Assembly (NCBI RefSeq): GCF_000169435.1
Contig: NZ_AAYB01000002.1
Span: forward strand, 558,001-622,000
Source of the DNA: Roseobacter sp. CCS2
GTDB taxonomy: Bacteria > Pseudomonadota > Alphaproteobacteria > Rhodobacterales > Rhodobacteraceae
Reading direction: 5' to 3'
Length of the DNA: 64,000 nucleotides
Part shown: positions 52,398 through 61,543 of the stretch, one piece after another
Layout of the letters: the number at the start of each line of letters is the position of its first letter
Position numbering within the stretch: position 1 is the first letter of the stretch
Program-made: the position numbers and the translations under genes
Notes under the pieces: generated by a model
Told to the model about the DNA's origin: nothing
The model's database searches: none
What the model saw: the letters and a program-made list of their open reading frames with translations, nothing else

Positions 52398-53078
52398 ATG
52401 TCGATTTGGTCACGGATGGCCGAAGCAATTGCCGCCCTGACCAAGGGCGAAGGGCTGTCAGCTGTTTTTGAAAAGCTGCGCGCATCGCCTGATCGCACGG
52501 TGGCCTTTGCCATTGCTGTGATCGCGTTGGGCGCAAAGATGGCCAAAGCGGATGGTTTAGTCACCAAGGATGAAGTTGTGGCGTTCCGCGAAGTGTTCCT
52601 GATCCCGCCGGAGGAAGAGGCGAATGCGGCACGCGTGTTCAACCTCGCCCGGCAGGATGTGGCGGGGTACGACACCTATGCCCGCCGGATCAAGGCGATG
52701 TATGGCGACGATGACCGCCCGCTTTGTGACCTGTTGGAGGGGCTGTTTCATATCGCAATGGCTGATGGTTTTTATCATCCCAAAGAGGATGATTTTTTGC
52801 ATAACGTTGCGAAAATATTTGGCTTTGACGAACGCCGGTTCCGCGGCATTCGCGGCCAGTTCGTCGCCGAGGCTGAACGCGATCCTTATGACATTCTGGG
52901 CGTAGATCCGACCGCCTCAATGGAAGATGTCCGTGCTGCGTGGCGCAAATTGGTACGCGAAACCCACCCTGATCAGATGATGGCGCGCGGTGTCCCGGAA
53001 GAGGCTGTCAAACTGGCCGAACGGCGGATGGTTGCGATCAATCGCGCCTGGGAAGAAATCCAAGGCGCGCGCGGGTGA
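52398..53078 (+). CDS. TerB-DnaJ domain protein (DjlA-like)
   Basis: 226 residues. An N-terminal TerB-like helical domain (about 25-145) contains FAIAVIALGAKMAKADGLVT and IAMADGFYHPKEDDFLHNVA, both with acidic metal-like sites. A J-domain follows at about 162-225 with DILGVDPTASMEDVRAAWRK and the essential HPD in RETHPDQMM, so it should activate DnaK. The membrane anchor of E. coli DjlA is missing, so the protein is probably cytosolic. Its stop overlaps the GTG start of the next gene by 4 bp. Confidence 0.88.
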   Translation: MSIWSRMAEAIAALTKGEGLSAVFEKLRASPDRTVAFAIAVIALGAKMAKADGLVTKDEVVAFREVFLIPPEEEANAARVFNLARQDVAGYDTYARRIKAMYGDDDRPLCDLLEGLFHIAMADGFYHPKEDDFLHNVAKIFGFDERRFRGIRGQFVAEAERDPYDILGVDPTASMEDVRAAWRKLVRETHPDQMMARGVPEEAVKLAERRMVAINRAWEEIQGARG

Positions 53079-54073
53079 GGATCGCCACTTACAATGTGGA
53101 ATGGTTCAACAGTCTTTTTGATAATACTGGCGCGCTGATCGACGACGACAGTTGGTCGTCGCGCTGGGATGTGACTAAGGCGCAGCAAACTGCTGGCTTG
53201 GGCGTTGTGTTTGGTGCGCTGGACGCAGATGTTGTCATGATTATTGAGGCACCTGATACCAGCCCGCACCGTGATGCGCGCAAGGCGCTTGCGCATTTCG
53301 CAGCGCGCTTTGATTTGCGTGCGCGCGAGGCTGTGACAGGGTTTACCAATGACACGCAGCAGGAAATCGTACTTCTTTACGATCCTGATGTGCTGGACGC
53401 GGTCCATGACCCGCAAAATGCTGCAGATGCACCGCAATTCGACGGCCAGTTTCATATGGACGTGGATGTTGATGCGCATCCCGACCCGATCACATGGTCG
53501 AAACCGCCGCTAGAGATTGCTTTGACAACAGGCAGTGGCCCGGTGCGCTTGATCGGTGTGCATGCCAAATCAAAAGCCCCACATGGTGCGCGCAACGACG
53601 CCGAGGCAACCCGTATTTCAATCCAGAACAGGCGCAAGCAACTGGCGCAATGTGTCTGGCTGCGCAAGCGCGTGGAACAGCACCTTGCAGCCGGTGAACA
53701 CCTGATCGTGCTGGGTGATTTTAACGATGGTCCGGGACTGGATGAATATGAAAAGCTGTTTGGGCGGTCTGGGATAGAAATTGTGCTGGGCGAGGGAGCC
53801 GAAGAGCAGCTTTTCGATCCCCATGCGCAGATGGTGCTGTCGCGTCGCTTTGGTGCATCCCCGTCGACCGCGCGTTTCAAGCGCAAGGGTGAGCCTTATC
53901 TGCAAGCGTTGCTAGATTATGTTATGGTGTCACAGGGATTGCGCCAGAAAGCCCCCATATGGCAAATCTGGCATCCGTTTGATCACCCTGCGTGTTATGC
54001 AGATGTTGTTTTGCGGGATGGGCTTTTGGCCGCCTCGGATCACTTTCCTGTCGTTCTGGACATTGATTTGTGA
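53075..54073 (+). CDS. Endonuclease/exonuclease/phosphatase family protein
   Basis: 332 residues from a GTG start that overlaps the TerB-DnaJ stop (GTGA). The EEP fold is shown by RIATYNVEWFNSLFD at the start, MIIEAPDTSPHRDARKA (metal Glu), GVHAKSKAPHGARND with a catalytic His, LGDFNDGPGLDEYEKL and the final ASDHFPVVLDIDL with the active Asp-His pair. No signal peptide is present. The activity may be on DNA, lipids or phosphate esters; the sequence does not decide it. Confidence 0.85.
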   Translation: MRIATYNVEWFNSLFDNTGALIDDDSWSSRWDVTKAQQTAGLGVVFGALDADVVMIIEAPDTSPHRDARKALAHFAARFDLRAREAVTGFTNDTQQEIVLLYDPDVLDAVHDPQNAADAPQFDGQFHMDVDVDAHPDPITWSKPPLEIALTTGSGPVRLIGVHAKSKAPHGARNDAEATRISIQNRRKQLAQCVWLRKRVEQHLAAGEHLIVLGDFNDGPGLDEYEKLFGRSGIEIVLGEGAEEQLFDPHAQMVLSRRFGASPSTARFKRKGEPYLQALLDYVMVSQGLRQKAPIWQIWHPFDHPACYADVVLRDGLLAASDHFPVVLDIDL

Positions 54074-54110
54074 TTTGAAATTGCGCGCAGTCGTTCTTAC
54101 CTTTGGTGGT

Positions 54111-54488
54111 ATGAAACGGATTATTGCATTTACACTTGCCGCGGGCCTTTTGTGGACACCGGCCATGGCGCAAGACACCACGACGCCCGAGACGGATGAA
54201 GGTTTCGATCTTATGGAAGAAGGCGCACGCATGTTGATGCGTGGCCTGATGGATGAGATGGAACCAACAATCAACGCGCTGCGCGACAGCTTTGAAGATA
54301 TGGGGCCCGCTTTTGGAGAATTTGCGCAGTCGGTCGGTCCCGCCTTTGCGGACCTGTTGGAACAGGTGGACGATTTGCGCAACTATGACGCGCCAGAGTT
54401 TTTGCCCAACGGCGATATCATCATGCGCCGCAGCCCTGACGCCCCGATCTGGAAACCCGAATTTGAAGGATCAGAAATTGAGCTTTAG
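54111..54488 (+). CDS. Small exported acidic protein
   Basis: 125 residues from ATG 54111. Residues 1-19 are a signal peptide ending in PAMAQ. The mature part is acidic and helical, with LMEEGARMLMRGLMDEMEPT, and FEDMGPAFGEFAQSVGPAFA, and ends EFLPNGDIIMRRSPDAPIWK. Similar short proteins are common in Rhodobacterales, often mislabelled as ATPases; I see no nucleotide-binding motif. It follows the EEP gene by 37 bp and stands 3 bp from the convergent PP2C gene. Function unknown. Confidence 0.7.
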   Translation: MKRIIAFTLAAGLLWTPAMAQDTTTPETDEGFDLMEEGARMLMRGLMDEMEPTINALRDSFEDMGPAFGEFAQSVGPAFADLLEQVDDLRNYDAPEFLPNGDIIMRRSPDAPIWKPEFEGSEIEL

Positions 54489-54491
54489 CGC

Positions 54492-55604
54492 TTAATCGTT
54501 TGACGACCGCTGCCGCCGATACCAACTGCCATGCCCGCCTTGAGGGTTTGTTTTCTCAGCCGAGGCAGCGCCTTCTTTAGCCGCGACCGCGGGCCTGTCA
54601 AAGCTCAACGCTTGCGACGTCACCAGACGAATAACGCGCTTAGTCGGAATATCGATTGGTTCACGAGCCTCGGTTGGTTCTTCGGTAACGGTGTCAGCGG
54701 CAATCTCTTCTTCGTTTTCGGTAGCAGCGGCCGGGCTATGGCCCAGATCAGCACGCAATTGCACAAGCGCAGATGTGGCATCCGCCGGTTTCGGCATGTT
54801 TACTTGATCACGTGCACCTAGTTTGATGACGCTAAAGGCCGCGTTGTCCTGCTCTGGGTCGGCAAGGTCGTTGATTGCAGATAGCAAAGCTTCGGTGATG
54901 TCCGCGCTGCGGGCATCTTGTGTCTTTTGCAAGATATCAGCGATTGCATCGTTAGACAGGAACTGCAAACCATCGCTTGCGACAAGAATGATATCCCCCG
55001 GCAAGATTGTCGTCGGTGTGTCCGGGCAATCGATCTTGGCAATTTCGACACCGGCAATCGCAGAGGTAAGCGTATTGCGATCAGGGTGGTTGCGCCCAAC
55101 CTCTGGGTCCATGGCGCCCACTTTGACCATCATGTCGATCTGCGGCGCCATTGAATGATCTTGGTTCAATTGGCGCAGTTCGCCGTCACGGAACAGAAAC
55201 AAGGGCGAATCCCCCACAGAAACCCAGTAAAGATCATCGCCACGAATGACACAGGCCAGCAAGGTTGCACCCATACCATAGCTGTCTGGCGTTTCATCAA
55301 TGTACTGGGCCACACAGGCATTCGCAGCGGCCGCCGTGCTGCACAATAGCGCCGACACATCAGTGATCTGTTTGTCGAGCGACATTTCCTTGCGTTTGAT
55401 ATCGCCAAACACCTCTGACATCACGATAGCGCTGGCAACATCGCCGGACAGATGCCCGCCCATGCCATCGGCCAAAACCGCAAAACCTGTTTCTTGTCCC
55501 TGAGGGAAATTGGCGATCAGACTATCTTCTTGATAATCCCGTCCACCTTTGATTGCCGCTGTCGCAACATCGAACCTGACTGCTTTGTTCAACACGTTCA
55601 CCAT
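54492..55604 (-). CDS. PP2C-type protein phosphatase with C-terminal extension
   Basis: 370 residues. The catalytic domain (about 1-260) has the metal-dependent phosphatase motifs: GGRDYQEDSLIA, VLADGMGGHLSGDVAS, YWVSVGDSPLFLFRDG, DIILVASDGLQFLS and the final DNAAFSVIKL. All metal Asp residues are present. The C-terminal 100 residues are low-complexity, with Glu, Thr, Pro and Ala, and no membrane segment. It probably reverses Ser/Thr phosphorylation; no kinase gene is adjacent. It has its own AT-rich promoter region upstream (55605-55896). Confidence 0.9.
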   Translation of the reverse strand: MVNVLNKAVRFDVATAAIKGGRDYQEDSLIANFPQGQETGFAVLADGMGGHLSGDVASAIVMSEVFGDIKRKEMSLDKQITDVSALLCSTAAAANACVAQYIDETPDSYGMGATLLACVIRGDDLYWVSVGDSPLFLFRDGELRQLNQDHSMAPQIDMMVKVGAMDPEVGRNHPDRNTLTSAIAGVEIAKIDCPDTPTTILPGDIILVASDGLQFLSNDAIADILQKTQDARSADITEALLSAINDLADPEQDNAAFSVIKLGARDQVNMPKPADATSALVQLRADLGHSPAAATENEEEIAADTVTEEPTEAREPIDIPTKRVIRLVTSQALSFDRPAVAAKEGAASAEKTNPQGGHGSWYRRQRSSND

Positions 55605-55896
55605 TCAAATTTAACTGTCACCCCCGAGGGGCATACTTCACTCATACAAATACGAGAGCCTATAAACACAACTTCTCTCGAACAGGTGTAAAAAGCGAGC
55701 CAAATAAGGCAAAAAATCGGTCTTTTGGATGTCAAAAGTGCTTTTGTTCACTTTTGGTTCATTTATATGCTAATTTTGCGGCCCGTAACGAAAACAGTTT
55801 TATGCATTTGTATTAATTGTTGATTATTTGGATACTACAACCATAGCGCGATTTTGCCGTAAGGTCACTTTCGCGCACGAATCTACCGTATTAAGC
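55605..55896 (-). promoter_or_regulatory. AT-rich upstream region of the PP2C gene
   Basis: A 292-bp gap, lower in GC than its surroundings, that separates ppx from the PP2C gene. It contains a perfect inverted repeat CAAAAGTG (55733-55740) with CACTTTTG (55749-55756), spaced by 8 bp. This is likely the promoter and operator area of the phosphatase gene. No gene or RNA is evident in it. Confidence 0.5.
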
Positions 55897-57459
55897 TCAC
55901 TTTTTTGAGAATCGTTTTACGAAATTTACCGTCCCGGTTGCATTCATCGCGGTGACAAGCCCATCAAATCTGGACTGTGCGACTTCACCAAAAAGTGGGC
56001 GCGCGTGTTCCGTCAACCGCAGGGTGAGTTCACGTTTTTGGGGTTTCCAGCGCAAAGTTCCCGGTTCTTCATCCGCTGTCAGCCAAAGCATCGCACCAAG
56101 GCGCATCGCTTTGCCAAGAACTTCGGCCTCTTTGATTTGGGCATCATCCAGCATCGCAAAAAGCGGATCATAGCGGGCGTTCGCGCTTTTGCTGGTGTAG
56201 CGGTTCATCAGCGCAAGACCCAGCAGGACACGTTCATAATGCTTCAGGCCGCCCAGATTGGCGCGGGTTGCGTTATCAAAGGTCACTTCGGCGCGGTAAT
56301 CAGGGTGTGCACGCCAGCTGACATCATGCAGTAGGCAGGCCGCCTTGATGATCCGCTTGCGCTGCCAATTGGCACGGGGAAATAGCGGTTTGATGAAATC
56401 GTAAAGCACACGGCCAAACCCCGGCAGGCGGGCATCCTTGGCTTCGGCAAAGCGGCAGGCCTCGATCAGCGGGTCGCGTTCGCGCAGGGCGCGTGGCATT
56501 TGTTCGTACAGCATGCCTTCGCGGATACCGTAGGATGAAATCGCCACATCCTTGGGTTTGAATGTGCGCATCAGTTCTTTCAGCACGATTGAGGCCAGCG
56601 GCACCAGCGACATCCGGCTGTCCGAGATATTGCAGCGACCGCGCAGTTCTTGCAGGTCTGATTTACGAATATAGTCTGCGGTCTTGGTGATCTGGCGGGA
56701 ACTCATGCGGTATTCATGCAAAACCGTCAGCGGATAATCCCGCCGTTCCATGTCAACCCGGGCAATAGCCCGCCACGACCCACCGACCAGAAACAGGCGC
56801 ATACCGGTGACATTGCCCATTTCATCATGAAGCTGTTGCATGGTTTCACGCACGTAGGCTTTGACGGCTTTGCGCCCGCCTTTGATTTCGCGCAGTTTCA
56901 GCGGTCCAAGCGCGGATGTTAGGCGGCGCCCGACGCGGCCGTCGGCCAGATCAGCCAATTCCATTGATGACCCGCCAATGTCACATACCAATCCATAGCT
57001 GCCGGGCCAGCCCAGCAAGACACCCTGTGCCGAAAGGCGTGCCTCTTCCTTACCGTCGATCACCCACAGCTTAATACCCGTTTCGCGCAACACGTCGGCC
57101 TGAAAGTCACCACCGTCTGTCGCTTCGCGCACCGCCGCCGTCGCCACGGCCGTCAATGGGGGAATACCCATTCCTTCGGCCAGCGCGGCAAAGCGGCGGA
57201 TCGCGGAAATCGCGCGGACGCGCCCTTCGGGGTTCAGATGCCCCGTTTGCGAAAGGCCCGCACCCAAGGCACACATGATTTTTTCGTTATAGAAATAGGC
57301 AGGCGAACGGGCGGCCCCATCAAAAACCACCAGTCGGACAGAGTTTGAGCCCACATCAATCACGCCCACCCGGCTCAGCCTTTTGGCGGCTGCGTCTTCA
57401 AACAAGGGGCGACCGAACGGGCCCCAGTCGATTGTGTCCTCTACAGGCGCTTGTGTCAT
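55897..57459 (-). CDS. ppx: Exopolyphosphatase/GppA-family phosphatase
   Basis: About 520 residues from the ATG at 57459, chosen as the conserved part begins shortly after; ATG at 57543 and GTG at 57603 are longer alternatives in the same frame. The ASKHA-fold phosphate loop reads RVGVIDVGSNSVRLVVFDG, followed by GYGLVCDIGGSSMELADL-type motif (GSYGLVCDIGGSSMELADL) and ATAAVREATDGGDFQ. The C-terminal part is an HD-like helical domain. Splits phosphate off polyphosphate or pppGpp. Pairs with ppk1 nearby on the same strand, but a glycosyltransferase gene is placed in between. Confidence 0.9.
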   Translation of the reverse strand: MTQAPVEDTIDWGPFGRPLFEDAAAKRLSRVGVIDVGSNSVRLVVFDGAARSPAYFYNEKIMCALGAGLSQTGHLNPEGRVRAISAIRRFAALAEGMGIPPLTAVATAAVREATDGGDFQADVLRETGIKLWVIDGKEEARLSAQGVLLGWPGSYGLVCDIGGSSMELADLADGRVGRRLTSALGPLKLREIKGGRKAVKAYVRETMQQLHDEMGNVTGMRLFLVGGSWRAIARVDMERRDYPLTVLHEYRMSSRQITKTADYIRKSDLQELRGRCNISDSRMSLVPLASIVLKELMRTFKPKDVAISSYGIREGMLYEQMPRALRERDPLIEACRFAEAKDARLPGFGRVLYDFIKPLFPRANWQRKRIIKAACLLHDVSWRAHPDYRAEVTFDNATRANLGGLKHYERVLLGLALMNRYTSKSANARYDPLFAMLDDAQIKEAEVLGKAMRLGAMLWLTADEEPGTLRWKPQKRELTLRLTEHARPLFGEVAQSRFDGLVTAMNATGTVNFVKRFSKK

Positions 57460-57632
57460 TGAAAACCCCGGTCGATATCCCCGCAAAAAGGTATTCATCA
57501 ATCGTGCTGATGCGTCAACCAAAGGGTCGTGGACTGGCTGCATTATCTGCCTGCGTATTCGCCAGTGTTGTTTGAGAGCCTTTTTGTCTAAAATGCAACG
57601 CACTCAGTTTTAGACAAAGGACCCGGCACCAA

Positions 57633-58667
57633 ATGATGAAAGACTCGCGCAGCAGTTTTGACGATTTGACCGTTGTCAGCGGTGATCCCGACCGTTTGCA
57701 GGGCTTCACATTGACGGGTCTTGTGCGCAATGAGATGTATTTTTTGCCGGCGTTTCTAACGCACTATCGCAAGCTTGGTGTTGCGCGGTTCGTTTTCATA
57801 GATGACAGGTCTGATGATGGCACATCTGCTTTCCTCGCAGAGCAAGCTGATGTCATTGTTCTTAATAGCCCTTACAAATTTGGTGATCGTGTTGGTAACG
57901 ATGTGGCGGCGGCCTATAAGCTGGAACATCGCAGAATGGATCTGTTGTGGCGCACACAGTTAATTCAGTTTTTCGCTTTGAATCAATGGTCTTTGCATGT
58001 GGACGTGGACGAGTTTTTGCATTTGCCCGACGGCATGAGTATTGCAGAGGTTTCCGATGCCCTTGCACGTAAAGATGCCGAAGCGCATGCAGTTTGGTCT
58101 GTCATGTTAGATATGTATCCGGCATCAATCTGTGACCTGCGGGACATGGACGCGCAAGACAGTTTTGATTTAGGTGCTGCATGGTATTTCGATGGTTTAC
58201 AGCACTTAAGCTTGCGTGAGGACAAATCACCAAAAGTAACTTATGGCGGCAGTCGTGCTCGATTGTTGGGCGCGCATGGACTGAACCCAAAGGCGGGGTC
58301 TAAACTTCAACGGCTGGGGCACGGGTTGGGGCTGAAACCGGTACGGTACAATGCGGTTTACAAGCCAATCCTGATACGCGGTACCGAAGAGGCAGTTTTT
58401 GAAACGTCGCATCAGGTACGTCTCAAAACCAATCGACATGCGCTACTACCACTTTGCCACTTCAAGTTTAATGGTCAAGTTTATCGTCGAATTGCACAGG
58501 CGATTGCGGATGGCCAGCACCCTGGCGGCGCCTCAGAGTATGCTGATCTTGCGCGGTTATTGACCAAAATGGATGAGGAGGAATCTACGTTCCTATGCAA
58601 ATCATCGACGCGGCTCAGTGGTTTTGACGACTTTGTGCGTACGGAAAATGCGTTGGGTTTCGATTAG
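57633..58667 (+). CDS. Glycosyltransferase family 2-like protein
   Basis: 344 residues. GT-A fold of the Glyco_tranf_2_4 type: the start GFTLTGLVRNEMYFLPAFLT, the RFVFIDDRSDDGTSAFLAEQ strand with an Asp-rich motif, and HVDVDEFLHLPDGMS (DxD-like). Two conserved segments, HQVRLKTNRHALLPLCHFKF, come near the end. There is no membrane helix. It probably makes a surface or intracellular glycan; donor and acceptor are unknown. It is placed between ppx and ppk1 on the opposite strand, and its stop overlaps that of ppk1 by 4 bp. Confidence 0.82.
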   Translation: MMKDSRSSFDDLTVVSGDPDRLQGFTLTGLVRNEMYFLPAFLTHYRKLGVARFVFIDDRSDDGTSAFLAEQADVIVLNSPYKFGDRVGNDVAAAYKLEHRRMDLLWRTQLIQFFALNQWSLHVDVDEFLHLPDGMSIAEVSDALARKDAEAHAVWSVMLDMYPASICDLRDMDAQDSFDLGAAWYFDGLQHLSLREDKSPKVTYGGSRARLLGAHGLNPKAGSKLQRLGHGLGLKPVRYNAVYKPILIRGTEEAVFETSHQVRLKTNRHALLPLCHFKFNGQVYRRIAQAIADGQHPGGASEYADLARLLTKMDEEESTFLCKSSTRLSGFDDFVRTENALGFD

Positions 58668-60832
58668 TCATCCGTATGCGTCAGCTGTGGCACGTCTGAT
58701 GCCCCCGCAGATCCACGTCCTGACAGCGACGGGTTTTCCATAAAGAACCGGTGGCAGTTGAAGGCGAAGGTGCCTTCTTCAATGATGGCCCGGGTAAAGC
58801 TGCCGTCGGCAGACATGACCCAGCTTTGCGCGATATCGGCCATATTGGCGGCCATGATCTGGCTCACGATCTGGGCTTTGACGGTGGCGTTCTTGATTTC
58901 GACCAATGTCTCAACCCGGCGGTTCAGGTTGCGGCCCATCCAATCGGCCGAACTGATATAAACCTTGGCCTTTTTGGAGGGCAAGTTACTGCCGTTGCCA
59001 AAGCACACGATGCGCGAGTGTTCCAGAAACCGCCCGACAACGGATTTGACCCGGATGTTTTCAGATAGCCCCGCCACGCCGGGGCGCAAGCCGCAGATAC
59101 CGCGCACAACAAGACTGATTTTGACCCCTGCCTGACTGGCCGCATAAAGCGCATCAATCACGTCGCTTTCGATCAGCGAGTTCATCTTGGCCCAGATCAT
59201 GGCGGGTTTGCCATCGCGTGCGTTCTTGGCCTCGGCGGCGATACGGTCCAGTAAGGTTTGTTTCAGCGTCAAGGGCGAGATCGACAGATTTTCCAACCCG
59301 TCCGGTTGGGCATAGCCGGATAGGTAATTGAACACCTTTGTCGCGTCACGTCCCAGTTTCGCGTCGCAAGTAAAGAGGCTGAGGTCGGTATAAATACGTG
59401 CCGTGATCGGGTGATAGTTGCCAGTGCCAAAATGGGTATAGGTGACCAGCTTGTCGCCTTCGCGGCGCACAACCGTACTGATCTTGGCGTGGGTTTTGTA
59501 GTTCAGGAAACCGTAAACGACATGCGCACCCGCCCGCTCTAGCCGTCGCGACTGGCGGATATTGGCGGCCTCGTCAAAGCGGGCTTTGAGTTCGACAAGC
59601 GCAGTCACGGATTTGCCGTCTTCTGCGGCTTCGCAAAGTGCCTCGACGATGGGTGAGCGTTTAGAGGTGCGGTAGAGCGTTTGTTTGATCGCCACGACAT
59701 TGGGGTCGCGGGCCGCTTGGGTCAGAAAGCGAACAACCATGTCGAAGGTTTCATAGGGGTGGTGCAGCAGCATGTCCTTTTGGCGGATCGCGGCGAACAT
59801 ATCGCCGTCGTGATCCTGCACGCGTTCGGGCACGCGCGGCGCAAAAGTGGGCCATAGCAAGTCTGGACGGTTTTCCAGTACCAGTTCGCCCAGATCGGCG
59901 ATGCCGATCAGGCCATCCACTTCGACCACCGTTTCTTCGGTCACATGCAATTCGGACATGATCAGTGTTTTCAATGCGCTGGGCGCGCCTTCGGAAATCT
60001 TAAGGCGCACCACCTCACCACGCCGCCTGCGTTTCAGTGCGGTTTCAAATTCGCGCACCAGATCTTCGGCTTCATCTTCCAGTTCCAGATCGCTGTCGCG
60101 AAGAACTTTGAAGGCGCAGCTTCCCTTGATCCGATACCCCGGGAACAGCCGCCCGATATGCAGCAACAACAGCTCTTCCAGCGGCAGGAACCGATGTCCG
60201 CTGTCGGCGGGCAGGGCCACAAAACGATCAATCTGCGCAGGCACTGGCAAAAGCGAGCGTAGCTGACGTTTGTCGCTGGGCCGTTCCAGTTGCAGTGCAA
60301 GGGCGAAACCTTCGTTCGGCAGGAAGGGGAACGGATGCGCGGGGTCAATGGCAAGGGGGGATAGGACCGGAAAGACCTGTTCGATGAACACGTTTTCCAG
60401 ATAGGCGATGTCATCCTCACTCAGCGCTGCGCGATCAAGGATATGAATGTCTTGTGCGGCCATCAGTGTTTGCAGATCGGTGAACACGGTTTGCTGGCGC
60501 GACATCAGCGCGCGCGCATCTTTATCAATCACCACTAATTGCTCTGCCGGGGTCAGCCCATCAAGGCCGGGGGTCACGTTGCCTTCGTTTGCAAGTTCGC
60601 GCAGACCTGCGACACGCACAGTATAAAATTCATCAAGGTTGGTGGCCGAGATCGACAAGAACCGCAACCGTTCCAGCAAAGGCACGCGCGGGTTTTCGGC
60701 CTCTTCCAGCACGCGCCAGTTAAAGCTTAGCCAACTCAGCTCGCGATTGACGAAACGCGCAGGCGCGGTCAGGTCGATATCAAGCGTTGTGGGGGATGGA
60801 TAATCCCCTTCAAGAAAGTTTGCGTTCGTCAT
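58664..60832 (-). CDS. ppk1: Polyphosphate kinase 1
   Basis: 722 residues, typical. The enzyme builds polyphosphate from ATP. N-domain: RFVNRELSWLSFNWRVLEEA; head and catalytic domains: IRQKDMLLHHPYETFDMVVR, LYRTSKRSPIVEALCEAAED, and VTYTHFGTGNYHPITARIYT with the His that is phosphorylated. The C-terminal domain has the second His (ISSADWMGRNLNRRVETL). It follows hdaA by 51 bp on the same strand, so hdaA-ppk1 may be co-transcribed. ppx is the next minus-strand gene. Confidence 0.96.
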   Translation of the reverse strand: MTNANFLEGDYPSPTTLDIDLTAPARFVNRELSWLSFNWRVLEEAENPRVPLLERLRFLSISATNLDEFYTVRVAGLRELANEGNVTPGLDGLTPAEQLVVIDKDARALMSRQQTVFTDLQTLMAAQDIHILDRAALSEDDIAYLENVFIEQVFPVLSPLAIDPAHPFPFLPNEGFALALQLERPSDKRQLRSLLPVPAQIDRFVALPADSGHRFLPLEELLLLHIGRLFPGYRIKGSCAFKVLRDSDLELEDEAEDLVREFETALKRRRRGEVVRLKISEGAPSALKTLIMSELHVTEETVVEVDGLIGIADLGELVLENRPDLLWPTFAPRVPERVQDHDGDMFAAIRQKDMLLHHPYETFDMVVRFLTQAARDPNVVAIKQTLYRTSKRSPIVEALCEAAEDGKSVTALVELKARFDEAANIRQSRRLERAGAHVVYGFLNYKTHAKISTVVRREGDKLVTYTHFGTGNYHPITARIYTDLSLFTCDAKLGRDATKVFNYLSGYAQPDGLENLSISPLTLKQTLLDRIAAEAKNARDGKPAMIWAKMNSLIESDVIDALYAASQAGVKISLVVRGICGLRPGVAGLSENIRVKSVVGRFLEHSRIVCFGNGSNLPSKKAKVYISSADWMGRNLNRRVETLVEIKNATVKAQIVSQIMAANMADIAQSWVMSADGSFTRAIIEEGTFAFNCHRFFMENPSLSGRGSAGASDVPQLTHTDD

Positions 60833-60883
60833 GGGGCCTTTGTGTCCCGCATGTGTTGCGGTTCTATGACAAGTATCGCGACC

Positions 60884-61543
60884 TCAGCCGGGGTTGTCCA
60901 GCAACTCGGCCGCAAGTGATTTGTTGATTTTGCGTCCTTGTGCCAGCGCCGCTGCATCCAGCCGCGCGACAATGTCTGCCGCCGCCGCGAAAGAGCGTTC
61001 GATCCGCGTTGATAGATATTGTACCAAAGCAGGCTGGGGGTTGATCTGGCGGTCTGCGAAAAGTTTCATGATCAAGGCCGACAGCAATGCGTCATCCGGG
61101 TTGTCGATTTGCACAACTGTCGTGGCCTGCATCCGTGACGCCAAATCCGGCAAAGTGATGGGCCAGCGGCTTGGCGGGTGGTCTGACGTCAACAAAAGCG
61201 ACCCGCCTGCATTTCGCAAGTTATTGTGCAGGTGAAACACTGCTTCCTCGGCGGCGGATGGCAAGGTTTCCATATCTTCAATAATGACCGTTGATGCGTC
61301 TGTCTGGAATGTCGCTGATATTTCGCTGGCGACAATCAGAAACGCGTCACTTTGCGCCTGAAAGACCCGTGACAGATGGCTTTTACCACAACCACTTGGT
61401 CCGATCAGGGCCAGTTTTTGTTCAGGCCATGCTTCGGGCGTGCTGAGCATCGCAAAGGCTTGCGCGTTTGCATCTGAGACAAAGAAATCATCCGGCCCCA
61501 GCGCAACCCCTGTTGGCCAGTCAAATGCAAGCTGGTTTGACAT
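60884..61543 (-). CDS. hdaA: DnaA-related regulatory protein HdaA
   Basis: 219 residues. DnaA-like AAA+ protein with P-loop ALIGPSGCGKSHLSRVF near residue 50, and a Walker B-like VIIEDMETLPSAAEEAVFHL. It lacks the C-terminal DNA-binding domain of DnaA, as usual for Hda, which promotes ATP hydrolysis by DnaA and so limits re-initiation. The N-terminal sequence NQLAFDWPTGVALGPDDFFV includes the QLAF clamp-binding motif. Its start abuts the AI-2E gene stop and ppk1 follows, a typical order in Rhodobacterales. Confidence 0.92.
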   Translation of the reverse strand: MSNQLAFDWPTGVALGPDDFFVSDANAQAFAMLSTPEAWPEQKLALIGPSGCGKSHLSRVFQAQSDAFLIVASEISATFQTDASTVIIEDMETLPSAAEEAVFHLHNNLRNAGGSLLLTSDHPPSRWPITLPDLASRMQATTVVQIDNPDDALLSALIMKLFADRQINPQPALVQYLSTRIERSFAAAADIVARLDAAALAQGRKINKSLAAELLDNPG

